Origin: Xenophilus arseniciresistens | GTDB lineage: Bacteria > Pseudomonadota > Gammaproteobacteria > Burkholderiales > Burkholderiaceae_C | Length of the DNA: 64,000 bases | Assembly: GCF_028023875.1 (NCBI RefSeq) | Contig: NZ_JAQIPB010000002.1 | Span: forward strand, 434,001 to 498,000 | Reading direction: 5' to 3' | In this document: positions 24,023 to 33,864 of the stretch, piece by piece | How positions within the stretch are numbered: position 1 is the first letter of the stretch | Layout: each line of letters opens with the position of its first letter | Notes under the pieces: model-generated | Told to the model about the DNA's origin: nothing | Databases searched by the model: none | What the model saw: the letters and a program-made list of their open reading frames with translations, nothing else | Made by a program: the position numbers and the translations under genes

Positions 24023-24568
24023 TCAGTAGCTTTCTGAGAGCAGCGCGCGAATTTCATGGAGCTCGCGCCGCAGCTTCATCAAGGCCTGGTGATCCATGCT
24101 CGCAGCGATGCCCGATGAGGGCATGGCCCCGCCGTGCGGCGGCAACACGTCGGTGGGATCGAAGGCGTCTGCATCTGCGTCCGGCATGCCCTGCTCATCG
24201 GCATCCAATGCGTCTGAATCCAGCTCGGATGCGGCGTCATCGCCATCCACGGACAGCCCCGCATGAAGACCCGCAGCCTTGCGACGCTCGCGCTCCTGCT
24301 GTGCCAGCTCCTGCAGCTTGTTGCGCGCACCGCTGATGGTGAAGCCCTGGTCGTACAGCAGGTCGCGGATGCGGCGGATCATCAGCACTTCGTGGTGCTG
24401 GTAGTAGCGCCGGTTGCCGCGGCGCTTCATGGGCCGCAGCTGGGTGAATTCCTGCTCCCAGTAACGCAGCACGTGCGGCTTGACGCCACACAGCTGCGCC
24501 ACCTCACCGATGGTGAAGTAGCGTTTGACAGGGATGGGGGGCAGGCCCGCCTCGGGCGTTTTCTCCAT
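24023..24568 (-). CDS. MerR-family transcriptional regulator (ihfA-linked)
   Basis: 181 aa. The MerR helix-turn-helix and wing cover about residues 14-80 (KRYFTIGEVAQLCGVKPHVLRYWEQEF, RRGNRRYYQHHEV), followed by a short coiled segment and an acidic Asp-rich tail. No Cys cluster for metal sensing is visible. Genes of this type follow ihfA in many proteobacteria; the function is unknown. ATG at 24568; a TTG eight codons upstream was rejected. Confidence 0.88.
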   Translation of the reverse strand: MEKTPEAGLPPIPVKRYFTIGEVAQLCGVKPHVLRYWEQEFTQLRPMKRRGNRRYYQHHEVLMIRRIRDLLYDQGFTISGARNKLQELAQQERERRKAAGLHAGLSVDGDDAASELDSDALDADEQGMPDADADAFDPTDVLPPHGGAMPSSGIAASMDHQALMKLRRELHEIRALLSESY

Positions 24569-24602
24569 TGAAATCAAGAGCGTGCGCGGCAAACGTCAGA
24601 GG

Positions 24603-24995
24603 TTACTCCACACTCGTTCCCGACGCCAGTGTTCGCGCACCACCGATGGGCCATGCGAGCGGCTCCTGCACGGGTGCTTCAGCAGAGCCGTGAATTTGTT
24701 CCTTGAGCTTGGCGCTCGCATGGAAGGTGGCCACGCGGCGCTCGCCGATGGGAATGAGCTCGCCGGTGCGCGGGTTGCGACCGGGACGCGGCGCCTTCAC
24801 GCGGATCTGGAAGTTGCCAAAGCCCGAGATCTTCACGTCCTCGCCCTCGATCAGGCGCGCCGCGATCAGGTCGAAGAAGGCTTCGACCATGTCCTTGGCT
24901 TCACGCTTGTTCAGGCCGATCTGCTCGAACAGCAGGTCCGCCAGCTGGGCCTTGGTGAGAGCAGGCGTTTCAATCGCCTCGATGGTGAATTCCAT
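24603..24995 (-). CDS. ihfA: Integration host factor subunit alpha
   Basis: 130 aa. The Bac_DNA_binding fold covers about residues 10-100: [30 protein letters not shown], then [26 protein letters not shown], which contains the DNA-intercalating Arg-Asn-Pro arm. The C-terminus carries about 30 residues beyond the usual 99-100 aa protein, poor in secondary structure. It binds and bends DNA with IhfB. It is directly downstream of pheT, as in most proteobacteria. Confidence 0.95.
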   Translation of the reverse strand: MEFTIEAIETPALTKAQLADLLFEQIGLNKREAKDMVEAFFDLIAARLIEGEDVKISGFGNFQIRVKAPRPGRNPRTGELIPIGERRVATFHASAKLKEQIHGSAEAPVQEPLAWPIGGARTLASGTSVE

Positions 24996-25036
24996 GATGG
25001 ATGTGTCTCGCAGAAGAACGCTGGCAAGCGGCGGGC

Positions 25037-27460
25037 TCAGGCACGCAGACGTGCGCCAAGCCGGGCGGTGCATTGCGCCACCACGGCCTGCACGACGCCA
25101 TCGACCTGCTCGTCGGTGAGGGTGGCCGCATCGCTTTGCAGCAGCAGCCGCACCGCCATGCTTTTTTCACCTGCGGCCAGGCCGCCCGCGCTTGCGCCGG
25201 GCGCAGGCCGGTAGATGTCGAACAGCTGCACGTCGCGCAGAAGGCCCTGCGTGGCGGCGGCGCGCACGGCGTCGACCACCGCGGCGAAGCTCACCGATTC
25301 AGCCACCACCAGCGCCAGGTCGCGCTCCACCGCCTGATGCCGCGGCACGGGCTGCGCCACCGGCACGGGGCGCGCAGTCACGGCGTCGAGTTCGAGTTCG
25401 AACAGCACGGGTGCCTGGGCCAGGTCCCACTGCTGGCGCCAGCGCGGATGCAGCTCGCCGATCACGCCAACGGCGCGGCCATCGACGATGACCGAAGCTG
25501 CGCGGCCCGGATGCAGGGCGGGATGGTCCACGCGCTCGAAGCTGGCACGCAGCGGCGCCAGCAGGGCTTCAACGTCGCCCTTGAGGTCGAAGAAATCCAC
25601 GCGCGCGGGCTTGGCGTCCCAGCGCGCGGCTTGCGCATCGCCCCAGGCCAGGCCGGCCACGCGCATGGGCTGATGCACGCCCTTGACGGTGCTGTCGGTG
25701 GTGGCCACCGAGGCATCGCGCATGAACACGCGGCCCACTTCGAACACGCGCACGCGCGCGGCCTTGCGGTCGAGGTTGAACTTAAGCACCTGCAACAGCG
25801 AACCCATCAGCGACGAGCGCATCACGCTCATCTGGCTGGCGATGGGGTTCAGCAGCTTCACCGGATCGGCATTGCCGGCCAGGTCGCGCTCCCACGCGGC
25901 TTCGACAAAACTGAAGTTGATGGTTTCCTGATAGCCCAGCGCGGCCAGGCGATGGCGCACCGCGAAGCGGCTGCGCTCGGCCTCGGGCCGCACGCGCGCA
26001 CGGATGGGCGCCAGCGGCGGCGTGGTGGGCAGGTTGTTGTAGCCCACCAGACGCGCCACTTCCTCGATCAGGTCTTCCTCGATGGCCAGGTCGAAGCGGT
26101 GCGGCGGCGGCATGACCGTGATGGTGCCCTCGCCTTCCTGAAGCGCAAAGCCCAGTCGGCTCAAAGCCTGCGCACATTGCGCCTGCGTCAGTGGCATGCC
26201 GATCACGCGCGCGGCGCGGGCCACGCGCAGGGTCACGGGCCGGGCGTCAGGCAGCTTGAGCGTCCGGTCGTCCATCGGGCCGGCGCTGCCGCCACAAATC
26301 TGCTGCACCAGCTGCGTGATGCGCTCGATGATCTGCACGGTGCGGCTAGGGTCCACGCCACGCTCGAAGCGGTGGCCGGCGTCGGTCGAGAAGTTGTAGC
26401 GGCGCGAACGGCCCTGGATCGCTTCAGGCCACCAGAAGGCGGCCTCGATGTAGATGTTGGTGGTGTCGTCGGACACGGCCGTGGCGTCGCCGCCCATGAT
26501 GCCGGCCAGCGACTCCACTTCGCGCTCGTCGGCGATCACGCCGACCTTCGCATCCACGTTCACGGTGTTGCCGTTGAGCAGCTTGAGCTGCTCGCCTTCG
26601 CGGCCCCAGCGCACCGTGAGACCGCCGTGGATCTTGTCGAGATCGAAGATGTGGCTGGGCTGGCCATACTCGAACATCACATAGTTCGAGATGTCCACCA
26701 ACGCCGTCACGCTGCGCTGGCCGCAGCGGGCCAGCCGGTCGACCATCCAGGCCGGCGTGGCAGCCTTCGTGTTCACGCCGCGCACCACGCGGCCCGAGAA
26801 GCGGCCACACAAGTCGGGCGCTTCGACCTTCACGGCCAGCTTGGCCTCATGCGCGACGGGTGCGGGCTCGATGGCCGGCGACTGCAGCGGTGCGCCCGTC
26901 AGCGCCGACAGCTCGCGCGCGATGCCGTACACCGACAGGCCATGCGCGAGGTTGGGCGTGAGCTTGAGCGTGAGCAGCATGTCGTCCAGCTGCAGCCATT
27001 CGCGGATGTCGGTGCCCAGCGGCGCATCGGCCTCCAGCTCGAGCAGGCCACCATGGTCTTCACTGAGCTTGAGCTCGCGTGCCGAGCACAGCATGCCCTG
27101 GCTTTCCACACCGCGCAGCTTGCCCAGCTTGATTGCAAAGGGCTTGCCGTCGTCGCCGGGTGGTAGCTCAGCGCCAACCAATGCGGTGGGCACCTTGATG
27201 CCCACGCGCGCGTTGGGCGCGCCACACACGATGTTGAGCAGCTCGCCCTGCCCCACGTCGACCTGGCACACGCGCAGGCGATCAGCGTTGGGATGCTGCA
27301 CGGCTTCCTTGATCTCGCCCACGACGATCTTCGTGAACGGCGGCGCGGCGGGGCGGCGCTCCTCGACCTCGAAGCCGCCCATGGTCAGGGTCTCGGCCAG
27401 TTCCTCACTGCTGAGCGACGGATTGCAGAAGCTGCGCAACCAGGACTCGGGAAATTGCAT
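25037..27460 (-). CDS. pheT: Phenylalanyl-tRNA synthetase beta subunit
   Basis: 807 aa. Starts [34 protein letters not shown]. The tRNA-binding EMAP domain (about 40-150), B3/B4 editing domain (about 210-370), B5 domain and C-terminal anticodon-binding RNP-like domain appear in the expected order and length. With PheS it forms the alpha2-beta2 enzyme charging tRNA-Phe; the beta subunit hydrolyses Tyr-tRNA-Phe. It follows pheS by 29 bp. Confidence 0.98.
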   Translation of the reverse strand: MQFPESWLRSFCNPSLSSEELAETLTMGGFEVEERRPAAPPFTKIVVGEIKEAVQHPNADRLRVCQVDVGQGELLNIVCGAPNARVGIKVPTALVGAELPPGDDGKPFAIKLGKLRGVESQGMLCSARELKLSEDHGGLLELEADAPLGTDIREWLQLDDMLLTLKLTPNLAHGLSVYGIARELSALTGAPLQSPAIEPAPVAHEAKLAVKVEAPDLCGRFSGRVVRGVNTKAATPAWMVDRLARCGQRSVTALVDISNYVMFEYGQPSHIFDLDKIHGGLTVRWGREGEQLKLLNGNTVNVDAKVGVIADEREVESLAGIMGGDATAVSDDTTNIYIEAAFWWPEAIQGRSRRYNFSTDAGHRFERGVDPSRTVQIIERITQLVQQICGGSAGPMDDRTLKLPDARPVTLRVARAARVIGMPLTQAQCAQALSRLGFALQEGEGTITVMPPPHRFDLAIEEDLIEEVARLVGYNNLPTTPPLAPIRARVRPEAERSRFAVRHRLAALGYQETINFSFVEAAWERDLAGNADPVKLLNPIASQMSVMRSSLMGSLLQVLKFNLDRKAARVRVFEVGRVFMRDASVATTDSTVKGVHQPMRVAGLAWGDAQAARWDAKPARVDFFDLKGDVEALLAPLRASFERVDHPALHPGRAASVIVDGRAVGVIGELHPRWRQQWDLAQAPVLFELELDAVTARPVPVAQPVPRHQAVERDLALVVAESVSFAAVVDAVRAAATQGLLRDVQLFDIYRPAPGASAGGLAAGEKSMAVRLLLQSDAATLTDEQVDGVVQAVVAQCTARLGARLRA

Positions 27461-27489
27461 GGCGTTGGTTCTCGTCTCTTCTTGCAGGA

Positions 27490-28560
27490 TTACTGGAATT
27501 GGCTCAGGAAGCGCAGGTCGCCATCGAAGAACAGGCGCAGGTCATTGACGCCATAGCGCAGCATGGTCAGTCGGTCGGGGCCCATGCCGAAGGCAAAGCC
27601 GATGTAGCGCTCCGGGTCCAGCCCCATGTTGCGCACGACATTGGGATGCACCTGGCCCGATCCGGCCACCTCCAGCCAGCGGCCAGCCAACGGGCCGCTC
27701 TGGAACTGGATGTCGATCTCGGCGCTGGGCTCGGTGAAGGGAAAGAAGCTCGGCCGGAAACGCAGCACCAGGTCATCGCTTTCGAAGAAGGTGCGGCAGA
27801 AATCGGTGAAGACGACCTTCAGATCCTTGAAGCTCACGTTCTGGCCCAGCCACAGGCCTTCGCACTGGTGGAACATGGGCGAATGGGTGGCGTCGCTGTC
27901 CACGCGATAGGTTCGGCCCGGCGCGATCACGCGGATCTCGGGCGCGCTCACGCCCGGGTCTTTGGCGGCGGCCTCGAACAGGGCTGCGTGCTTCTTGACC
28001 TGTTGATGGGCATAGCGCACCTGCATCGGGCTGGTGTGCGGGCGCAGGTTGTAGGGGGTGCCGTCCTCGCCGTTCAGGTCCACATAGAAAGTGTCCTGCA
28101 TCGAGCGCGCAGGATGGTTCGGCGGATTGTTCAGCGAGGTGAAGCTGTGCCAGTCGCTTTCGACTTCGGGGCCGTCGGCCACGTCGAAGCCCATGCTGGC
28201 GAAGATGGACTCGATGCGCTCCAGCGTGCGGCTCACGGGGTGCAGGCCACCGCCCACGCGGCGCCGCCCCGGCAGGCTCACGTCCAGCGCCTCGGCGCGC
28301 AGCTGAGCCTCGAGTTCGGCATCGGCCAGCGCCTGCCGGCGCGCGTTGAGCGCGGCCTCAATGGCCTGCTTGGCCACGTTGATCGCGGCGCCGCGGGCCT
28401 TCTTCTCGTCCACGGGCAACTGCGCCATGCCCTTCATGAGCTCGGTCACCCGGCCGGACTTGCCAAGGAACAAGGCCTTGGCATTCTCAAGATCCGCAGG
28501 CGTGGCGGCCTGCGCAAAGGCCGTGCGGGCGTGGTCGACCAGGGTGTCCAACTCGTTCAT
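27490..28560 (-). CDS. pheS: Phenylalanyl-tRNA synthetase alpha subunit
   Basis: 356 aa. An N-terminal coiled coil is followed by the class II core: motif 2 ([19 protein letters not shown]) and motif 3 ([22 protein letters not shown]). The Phe-site residues [12 protein letters not shown] are present. ATG at 28560 ([13 protein letters not shown]); an in-frame start 11 codons upstream would run into the terminator-like U tract. Hairpins at 28592-28668 lie between rplT and this gene. Confidence 0.98.
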   Translation of the reverse strand: MNELDTLVDHARTAFAQAATPADLENAKALFLGKSGRVTELMKGMAQLPVDEKKARGAAINVAKQAIEAALNARRQALADAELEAQLRAEALDVSLPGRRRVGGGLHPVSRTLERIESIFASMGFDVADGPEVESDWHSFTSLNNPPNHPARSMQDTFYVDLNGEDGTPYNLRPHTSPMQVRYAHQQVKKHAALFEAAAKDPGVSAPEIRVIAPGRTYRVDSDATHSPMFHQCEGLWLGQNVSFKDLKVVFTDFCRTFFESDDLVLRFRPSFFPFTEPSAEIDIQFQSGPLAGRWLEVAGSGQVHPNVVRNMGLDPERYIGFAFGMGPDRLTMLRYGVNDLRLFFDGDLRFLSQFQ

Positions 28561-28591
28561 GGGCGGCAGATGCGGAAGGAAAACGGAAAAC

Positions 28592-28626
28592 AAAAAAGGG
28601 CTGGTGCCTTGCGAGCGCCAGCCCTT
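28592..28626 (-). terminator. Intrinsic terminator/attenuator between rplT and pheS
   Basis: On the minus strand AAGGGCTGG (28626-28618) and CCAGCCCTT (28604-28596) form a 9-bp stem with a 13-nt loop, followed by a run of T (28597-28592). It lies 32 bp before pheS. It would end rpmI-rplT transcripts or limit readthrough into pheST. No Phe-rich leader peptide precedes it. Confidence 0.75.
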
Positions 28627-28637
28627 CGAGCGTGGAC

Positions 28638-28668
28638 GCGAACCGCCGCCCCGAAGGCGGTGGTTCGC
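28638..28668 (-). promoter_or_regulatory. Stable hairpin after rplT
   Basis: GCGAACC (28638-28644) and GGTTCGC (28662-28668), extended by CCGCC/GGCGG inner pairing around a CGAA-type loop. It begins 7 bp after the rplT stop and immediately precedes the terminator at 28592. It may be an mRNA 3' end stabiliser or part of an alternative fold with the terminator. Confidence 0.5.
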
Positions 28669-28674
28669 CGCGGA

Positions 28675-29034
28675 TCAAGCGGCCAGCTTGGCCTTGACCT
28701 GCTCCACGATGCCGGCAAAAGCGGCCTTGTCGTGCACAGCGATATCGGCCAGGACCTTGCGGTCGATCTCGATACCAGCCTTGCGGATGCCGTTGGCGAA
28801 CTGGCTGTAGGTCAGGCCCAGTTCACGCGAAGCGGCGTTGATACGCGCGATCCACAGACGACGGAATACGCGCTTCTTGGCGCGGCGGTCACGGTAGGCG
28901 TATTGGCCTGCCTTCATCACCGCCTGCTTGGCGACGCGGAAGACATTGCCGCGACGACCGCGGAAGCCCTTGGCAAGGGCGAGAACCTTCTTATGGCGGG
29001 CGCGAGCCGTTACACCACGTTTGACGCGAGGCAT
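28675..29034 (-). CDS. rplT: 50S ribosomal protein L20
   Basis: 119 aa, [39 protein letters not shown], full length and typical. It binds 23S rRNA during early 50S assembly and in other bacteria represses its own operon translationally. It lies 29 bp after rpmI. Confidence 0.98.
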   Translation of the reverse strand: MPRVKRGVTARARHKKVLALAKGFRGRRGNVFRVAKQAVMKAGQYAYRDRRAKKRVFRRLWIARINAASRELGLTYSQFANGIRKAGIEIDRKVLADIAVHDKAAFAGIVEQVKAKLAA

Positions 29035-29063
29035 GTGAGTACTCCTTCTCGTTCGTCAGTTGA

Positions 29064-29267
29064 TCAAATGCCTTGGCCGGGCAGCATCGCGGCCATCGAA
29101 ACCATGTTGGTTTCATGAACCGACACCGCACCGCGCAGGTGGCGCTTGTTCTTGGTGGTCTTCTTGGTCAGGATGTGACGCTTGAAGGCTTGACCGCGCT
29201 TGACGGTGCCACCGGGACGAACGCGAAAACGCTTCTTCGCGCTGCTCTTGGTCTTCATCTTGGGCAT
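29064..29267 (-). CDS. rpmI: 50S ribosomal protein L35
   Basis: 67 aa, [46 protein letters not shown], typical L35. It lies between infC and rplT with a 146-bp gap to infC. A good GGAGCATTCAC ribosome-binding region precedes the ATG. Confidence 0.98.
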   Translation of the reverse strand: MPKMKTKSSAKKRFRVRPGGTVKRGQAFKRHILTKKTTKNKRHLRGAVSVHETNMVSMAAMLPGQGI

Positions 29268-29413
29268 GTGAATGCTCCTTTAATTTGTGCTCGCAAGGCG
29301 CCGTGAGGCTTTCACGGACTTTGCTGGCCTTCGAGGCACTTCTTCATCCAGGGGCGTGCGCGCAAGCACGCACGCGCCCCGAATCCCTTTGAATCGTTCT
29401 TGCCGGACCTGCC

Positions 29414-30010
29414 TCAGGTTGCCGCGGCAGGCTGCTCGCTGGCCGGCTTGGCAGCAGCCCCAGGCTTCTTGCGGCCCGGCGCGATCATCATGATCATCTG
29501 CCGGCCTTCCAGCTTGGGGAACTGCTCGACCAGGATCGTGTCACCCAGCTCGTCGCGAATGCGGTTGAGCAAGGCAAGGCCCAGTTCCTGGTGCGTGATC
29601 TCGCGACCGCGAAAACGCAGCGTGATCTTGCACTTGTCGCCGTCCTCAAGAAAGCGCCGGATGTTGCGCATCTTGATGTTGTAGTCACCATCATCGGTAC
29701 CGGGCCGGAACTTGATTTCCTTGACCTCGATGACCTTCTGCTTCGACTTGGCCTCTGCCGCCTTCTTCTGCTCGAGGAACTTGAACTTGCCGTATTCGAT
29801 CAGCCGGCAGACCGGCGGATTGGCCGCCGCGACCACTTCCACCAGATCGACGTCATGCTCACCCGCCAGGCGCAGCGCCTCGGACAGACTGACGACACCC
29901 AGAGCCTCGTTGTCGGGCCCGAACAGGCGAACTTCCGGGGCCATGATTTCCCGGTTCAGGCGATGTTGGCGTTCCTCGCGTTGGCGACGGTCGCGGAATC
30001 CAGTAGCGAT
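29414..30010 (-). CDS. infC: Translation initiation factor IF-3, non-canonical ATC start
   Basis: 198 aa if read from ATC at 30010: (I)[20 protein letters not shown] then [20 protein letters not shown]. The ATG at 29944 would delete the conserved first 22 residues of the N-domain. AAGGACAGTCACC precedes the ATC with normal spacing. IF-3 checks initiator codons and represses its own mRNA when that mRNA starts with a rare AUU/AUC codon, so the unusual start is expected and functional. The C-domain ([21 protein letters not shown]) is intact, with an Ala/Pro-rich tail. Confidence 0.95.
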   Translation of the reverse strand: MATGFRDRRQREERQHRLNREIMAPEVRLFGPDNEALGVVSLSEALRLAGEHDVDLVEVVAAANPPVCRLIEYGKFKFLEQKKAAEAKSKQKVIEVKEIKFRPGTDDGDYNIKMRNIRRFLEDGDKCKITLRFRGREITHQELGLALLNRIRDELGDTILVEQFPKLEGRQMIMMIAPGRKKPGAAAKPASEQPAAAT

Positions 30011-30024
30011 GGTGACTGTCCTTC

Positions 30025-30047
30025 AAAAAAACGCTGCGGGCAGCAGC
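30025..30047 (-). terminator. Terminator-like hairpin in the thrS-infC gap
   Basis: On the minus strand GCTGC-TGCCC-GCAGC is followed by GTTTTTTT, ending about 15 bp before the infC start codon. The short stem would terminate weakly. A second 6-bp hairpin, GCCCGG/CCGGGC, lies at 30090-30106. Together they could adjust the thrS to infC transcript ratio. Confidence 0.5.
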
Positions 30048-30115
30048 ACAAGCCTCCACGGCACGCGCCCCGCAAGCGATGACGCAAGCGCCCGGACATG
30101 CCGGGCCGCTGGGAT

Positions 30116-32023
30116 TCAACGCTTGAGAGAGATGTCGTCAGCGATCTTTTGCGAGAACGCTTCCACCGACATGACACCGAGGTCGATATTGCCTCGGGCG
30201 CGCACTGCGACGGCGCCAGCTTCCTTTTCCTTGTCTCCGACGACCAGGATGTAGGGGAGCTTTTGCAACGAATGCTTCCGTATTTTATACGTGATCTTCT
30301 CGTTGTGCAGATCGAGCTGCACCCTAAGACCTTGATTCTGCAGCGTTTTCGCAACTTCCCTGGCGTAGTCGGCCTGACCCTCGCTGATATTGAGCACCGA
30401 CACGTGCACCGGTGCGAGCCAGGCAGGCATCGCGCCCGCATGGTGCTCGATCAGCATGCCGATGAAGCGCTCGAGGCTGCCGACGATGGCCCGGTGCAGC
30501 ATCACGGGATGCGCGCGGCCACTGGTTTCCGTCACATAGTCGGCGCCCAGGCGCTCGGCCATGTTGAAGTCCACCTGCATCGTGCCGCACTGCCACTGGC
30601 GGCCCAGCGCATCGCGCAGCGTGTATTCGATCTTCGGCCCGTAGAAGGCGCCGTCACCCGGCGCGATGACGAACTCCACGCCCGAACGGCGCAATGCCTC
30701 CATCAGCGCCTGCTCGGCCTTGTCCCACAGCTCATCGGAGCCGATGCGGCTCTCGGGCCGCGTTGCCACCTTGTACAGGATGTCCGTGAAGCCGAAGTCC
30801 TGATAGACCCTGAGCAGTTGCGTCGTGTAGTCCACGCATTCCTGCAGGATCTGGTCTTCCGTGCAGAAGATGTGCCCGTCGTCCTGTGTGAAGCCGCGCA
30901 CGCGCATGATCCCGTGCAGGCCGCCCGAAGGCTCATTGCGGTGGCATTGGCCGAACTCGCCATAGCGGATCGGCAGGTCTCGGTAGCTGCGCAGGTCGCT
31001 CTTGAAGATCAGCACATGGCCGGGGCAGTTCATCGGCTTGAGCGCGTAGTCGCGCTTCTCCGATTCCGTGACGAACATGTTCTCGCGGTAGTTCTGCCAG
31101 TGGCCCGTCTTCTCCCACAGGCTCTTGTCCAGGATCTGCGGGCCCTTGACTTCGCTGTAGCCCGTATCGCGATAGACCTGGCGCATGTACTGCTCCACGG
31201 CCTGCCACAGCGCCCAGCCCTTGGGATGCCAGAACACCACGCCGGGCGCAACCTCGTCGATGTGGAACAGGTCCAGTTCCTTGCCCAGCCGGCGGTGGTC
31301 GCGCTTCTCGGCTTCTTCGATGCGCTGGATGTACTGGTCAAGCTGCTTCTTGTCGGCCCAGGCCGTGCCATAGATGCGCTGCAGCTGCTCGTTCTTGGCA
31401 TCGCCACGCCAGTAGGCACCGGCCAGCTTCGTGAGCTTGAACACCTTCAGGAAGCGCGTGTTGGGCACGTGCGGTCCGCGGCACATGTCCACGTATTCCT
31501 GGTGGTAGTACAGGCCCATGGCCTTCTCGTCGGGCATGTCCTCGACCAGGCGCAGCTTGTAGTCTTCGCCGCGGGACTTGAAGACCTCGATCACCTCCGC
31601 ACGCGGCGTCATCTTCTTGATGACGTCGTAGTCCTGCGCGATCAGCTCCTTCATGCGCTGCTCGATCGCCGTCATGTCCTCCGGCGTGAAGGGGCGCTCG
31701 TAGGCGATGTCGTAGTAGAAGCCTTCGTCGATCACCGGGCCGATCACCATCTTGGCCGTGGGATAGAGCTGCTTGACCGCGTGCCCCACTAGGTGGGCCG
31801 TGGAGTGGCGGATGATCTCCAGCCCTTCCTCGTCCTTGGGCGTGATGATCTGCAGCTTCGCGTCGTGGTCGATGACGTCGCTGGCATCGACCAGCTTGCC
31901 GTTGACCTTGCCGGCCACCGTCATCTTGGCCAGGCCCGGGCCAATGGACTGAGCCACTTCGGCCACGGACACGGGGCCCGGAAATTCGCGGCGGGAGTTG
32001 TCGGGAAGCGTGATCTGAATCAT
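30116..32023 (-). CDS. thrS: Threonyl-tRNA synthetase
   Basis: 635 aa. TGS domain (1-60), editing domain with [16 protein letters not shown] (first His motif of the zinc-like site) and class II core with [29 protein letters not shown], and C-terminal [12 protein letters not shown] leading to the anticodon-binding domain. It charges tRNA-Thr and edits Ser-tRNA-Thr. First gene of the thrS-infC-rpmI-rplT block. A leader peptide and terminator upstream suggest threonine-dependent attenuation. Confidence 0.98.
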   Translation of the reverse strand: MIQITLPDNSRREFPGPVSVAEVAQSIGPGLAKMTVAGKVNGKLVDASDVIDHDAKLQIITPKDEEGLEIIRHSTAHLVGHAVKQLYPTAKMVIGPVIDEGFYYDIAYERPFTPEDMTAIEQRMKELIAQDYDVIKKMTPRAEVIEVFKSRGEDYKLRLVEDMPDEKAMGLYYHQEYVDMCRGPHVPNTRFLKVFKLTKLAGAYWRGDAKNEQLQRIYGTAWADKKQLDQYIQRIEEAEKRDHRRLGKELDLFHIDEVAPGVVFWHPKGWALWQAVEQYMRQVYRDTGYSEVKGPQILDKSLWEKTGHWQNYRENMFVTESEKRDYALKPMNCPGHVLIFKSDLRSYRDLPIRYGEFGQCHRNEPSGGLHGIMRVRGFTQDDGHIFCTEDQILQECVDYTTQLLRVYQDFGFTDILYKVATRPESRIGSDELWDKAEQALMEALRRSGVEFVIAPGDGAFYGPKIEYTLRDALGRQWQCGTMQVDFNMAERLGADYVTETSGRAHPVMLHRAIVGSLERFIGMLIEHHAGAMPAWLAPVHVSVLNISEGQADYAREVAKTLQNQGLRVQLDLHNEKITYKIRKHSLQKLPYILVVGDKEKEAGAVAVRARGNIDLGVMSVEAFSQKIADDISLKR

Positions 32024-32048
32024 GGAAAGAACCTTGGGGCAGAAACTA

Positions 32049-32075
32049 AAAAGCGCGGACCGAAGCCGCGCTTTT
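32049..32075 (-). terminator. Attenuator hairpin in the thrS leader
   Basis: Minus strand AAAAGCGCGG (32075-32066) and CCGCGCTTTT (32058-32049), loop of seven, followed by a further T. This is a typical intrinsic terminator placed only 25 bp before the thrS ATG, so it must be read through for expression. It lies downstream of the Thr-rich leader ORF, as in an amino-acid attenuator. Confidence 0.75.
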
Positions 32076-32118
32076 CTGAAGAGTCCGGAATCACACCGGC
32101 GCGCGGGCTACCGGCCCT

Positions 32119-32166
32119 TCATGCATGAGGGCCGCTCGAAGCGGTGCCGGTAGTTCGCGGTGTCAT
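32119..32166 (-). CDS. Candidate threonine-rich leader peptide of thrS (15 aa)
   Basis: Minus-strand ATG at 32166 encodes MTPRTTGTASSGPHA and stops. Four of 15 codons are Thr (ACA, ACT, ACC, ACC). AAAGG lies 11 bp upstream. The codons ACT-ACC-GGC-ACC lie in one arm (32146-32153) of an 8-bp inverted repeat whose other arm is at 32108-32115. Outer bases ACACCG/CGGTGT (32158-32163 and 32093-32098) extend the fold. A terminator follows at 32049. This is the geometry of translation-coupled attenuation; I infer regulation of thrS by charged tRNA-Thr. Confidence 0.65.
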   Translation of the reverse strand: MTPRTTGTASSGPHA

Positions 32167-32210
32167 AACCAGGATGCCTTTCTTGCCCTTGTTGACTGAG
32201 GTGGACCGGC

Positions 32211-32216
32211 ATTCTA
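32211..32216 (-). promoter_or_regulatory. -10 element of the thrS leader promoter
   Basis: Minus strand TAGAAT, five of six matches to TATAAT, in the gap between the aceA terminator and the leader peptide. The start of transcription would be near 32204, giving a leader RNA of about 180 nt that holds the leader peptide and attenuator. The -35 region is not recognisable. Confidence 0.45.
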
Positions 32217-32226
32217 AGCCGCCCCA

Positions 32227-32251
32227 TGAAAAAACCCGGCCAGGCCGGGTT
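32227..32251 (-). terminator. aceA intrinsic terminator
   Basis: Minus strand AACCCGGC-CTG-GCCGGGTT followed by a TTTT run; perfect 8-bp stem, 3-nt loop. It lies 47 bp after the aceA stop codon and isolates aceA from the thrS promoter. Confidence 0.88.
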
Positions 32252-32297
32252 CTCCATCGCAAGCGAAGCGGGACTGCAGCACCCCGCACGCCGACGC

Positions 32298-33629
32298 TCA
32301 GTGGAACTGCTCTTCCTCGGTCGAGCCCGTCAGCGCCTTCACGCTGGAAGAGCCGCCCTGGATCACGGTGGTCACGTCGTCGAAGTAACCTGCGCCCACT
32401 TCCTGCTGGTGCGACACGAAGGTGTAGCCCAGTTCGCGGGCGGCGAATTCGGGCTCCTGCACCATCTCCACATAGTGCTTCATGCCTTCGCCACGGGCGT
32501 ACGCGTGGGCGAACTTGAAGGTGTTGTACCAGTTGCTGTGGATGCCGGCCAGCGTGATGAACTGGTACTTGTAGCCCAGGGCCGAGAGCTCGTCCTGGAA
32601 GCGGGCGATGGTGGCGTCGTCCAGGTTCTTCTTCCAGTTGAAGGAAGGCGAGCAGTTGTAGCTCAGCAGCTTGCCCGGATGTGCCGCGTGCACGGCCTGC
32701 GCGAATTCGCGCGCAAAGCCCAGGTCGGGCGTGCCGGTTTCGCACCACACCAGATCCGCATAGGGCGCATAGGCCACGCCACGGCTGATGGCCTGCTCCA
32801 GGCCGTTCTTGACGCGGTAGAAGCCTTCCTGCGTGCGCTCGCCCGTCAGGAAGGGCTTGTCGTTGGCATCGTGATCGGAGGTGATCAGGTTGGCCGCTTC
32901 CGCATCGGTGCGGGCCAGCACGATGGTGTTCACGCCCATCACGTCGGCCGCAAAGCGCGCGGCGATCAGCTTCTCGCAGGCTTCCTGCGTGGGCACCAGC
33001 ACCTTGCCGCCCATGTGGCCGCACTTCTTCACCGCGGCCAGCTGGTCTTCGAAGTGCACGCCCGCAGCACCGGCGGCGATCATGTTCTTCATCAGTTCGA
33101 AGGCGTTGAGCACACCGCCGAAGCCGGCTTCGGCGTCGGCCACGATGGGCAGGAAGTAGTCGATGAACTCCTTGTCACCGGGGTTGATGCCACGGCCCCA
33201 CTGGATCTCGTCGGCGCGCTTGAAGGTGTTGTTGATGCGGCGGACCATGGTCGGCACCGAGTCATACGCATACAGCGACTGGTCGGGGTACATGGTTTCG
33301 CTGGTGTTGCCGTCGGCCGCCACCTGCCAGCCCGACAGGTACACGGCTTCCAGGCCGGCCTTGGCCTGCTGCATGGCCTGGCCGGCAGAGATGGCGCCGA
33401 AGGCGTTCACATAGCCCTTCTTGGCACCGCCATTGATCTTTTCCCACAGCTTCTCGGCGCCACGCTTGGCCAGCGTGTGCTCAATGGGCAGCGAGCCGCG
33501 CAGGCGCACCACGTCGGCTGCGCTGTAGCCGCGCTTGACGCCCTTCCAGCGCGGGTTGGTGGCCCAGTCCTTCTCGAGGGCGGCGATCTGCTGTTCGCGG
33601 CTGAGTTGTTCGGTGATGGTTTGCGGCAT
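32298..33629 (-). CDS. aceA: Isocitrate lyase
   Basis: 443 aa. The active-site signature [17 protein letters not shown] is intact, with the metal-site segments TDAEAA and [16 protein letters not shown]. It splits isocitrate into glyoxylate and succinate in the glyoxylate shunt, needed for growth on acetate and fatty acids. It is transcribed alone: its own promoter lies upstream and a terminator follows. ATG at 33629 ([14 protein letters not shown]); an upstream in-frame start adds non-conserved residues. Confidence 0.98.
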   Translation of the reverse strand: MPQTITEQLSREQQIAALEKDWATNPRWKGVKRGYSAADVVRLRGSLPIEHTLAKRGAEKLWEKINGGAKKGYVNAFGAISAGQAMQQAKAGLEAVYLSGWQVAADGNTSETMYPDQSLYAYDSVPTMVRRINNTFKRADEIQWGRGINPGDKEFIDYFLPIVADAEAGFGGVLNAFELMKNMIAAGAAGVHFEDQLAAVKKCGHMGGKVLVPTQEACEKLIAARFAADVMGVNTIVLARTDAEAANLITSDHDANDKPFLTGERTQEGFYRVKNGLEQAISRGVAYAPYADLVWCETGTPDLGFAREFAQAVHAAHPGKLLSYNCSPSFNWKKNLDDATIARFQDELSALGYKYQFITLAGIHSNWYNTFKFAHAYARGEGMKHYVEMVQEPEFAARELGYTFVSHQQEVGAGYFDDVTTVIQGGSSSVKALTGSTEEEQFH

Positions 33630-33711
33630 GGTCACTCCAAGGTTGTGAAAGTGGGGAGATCTGCGGGCCGGGGCCCTTGGACATGACTGTAGCGGCATCG
33701 ACCACTCTTAT

Positions 33712-33743
33712 GTCTTATAGAAGACTTAAATTTTTATTAACAA
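33712..33743 (-). promoter_or_regulatory. aceA promoter with overlapping palindrome
   Basis: Minus strand -35 TTGTTA (33743-33738), 18-bp spacer, -10 TATAAG (33719-33714). The palindrome GTCTT-ATAG-AAGAC (33712-33725) covers the -10 box, the place for a repressor. The region 33700-33860 is strikingly A+T-rich for this genome. Similar TCTTAT/ATAAGA palindromes occur, as I recall, before TCA-cycle and methylcitrate genes of Burkholderiales. Confidence 0.6.
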
Positions 33744-33864
33744 AATCAATAGCTTGAGTTTCATTTTTCTCGATACGAGATTCAATATCTTGCATTGAGA
33801 AAATATGCGGCATCGCAGCAGCGACGAATTTCAAATCACGAAAACTCCTTTTCCCATCCTGAAA

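Noticed and set aside
28487-28678. A minus-strand frame reading through the pheS leader contains Phe-Phe-Val-Phe-Arg-Phe, like a Phe attenuator peptide.
   Set aside because: The Phe codons are the T tract of the hairpin itself and lie after the terminator stem, and the frame runs on into pheS. A leader peptide must have its control codons before the terminator.
32024-32226. T-box riboswitch upstream of thrS.
   Set aside because: No T-box consensus or specifier loop is visible, and the leader ORF with a terminator explains the region better.
32119-33024. A 301-codon minus-strand frame over the 3' half of aceA.
   Set aside because: It is an out-of-frame shadow of aceA; only its last 16 codons, outside aceA, were kept as the candidate leader peptide.
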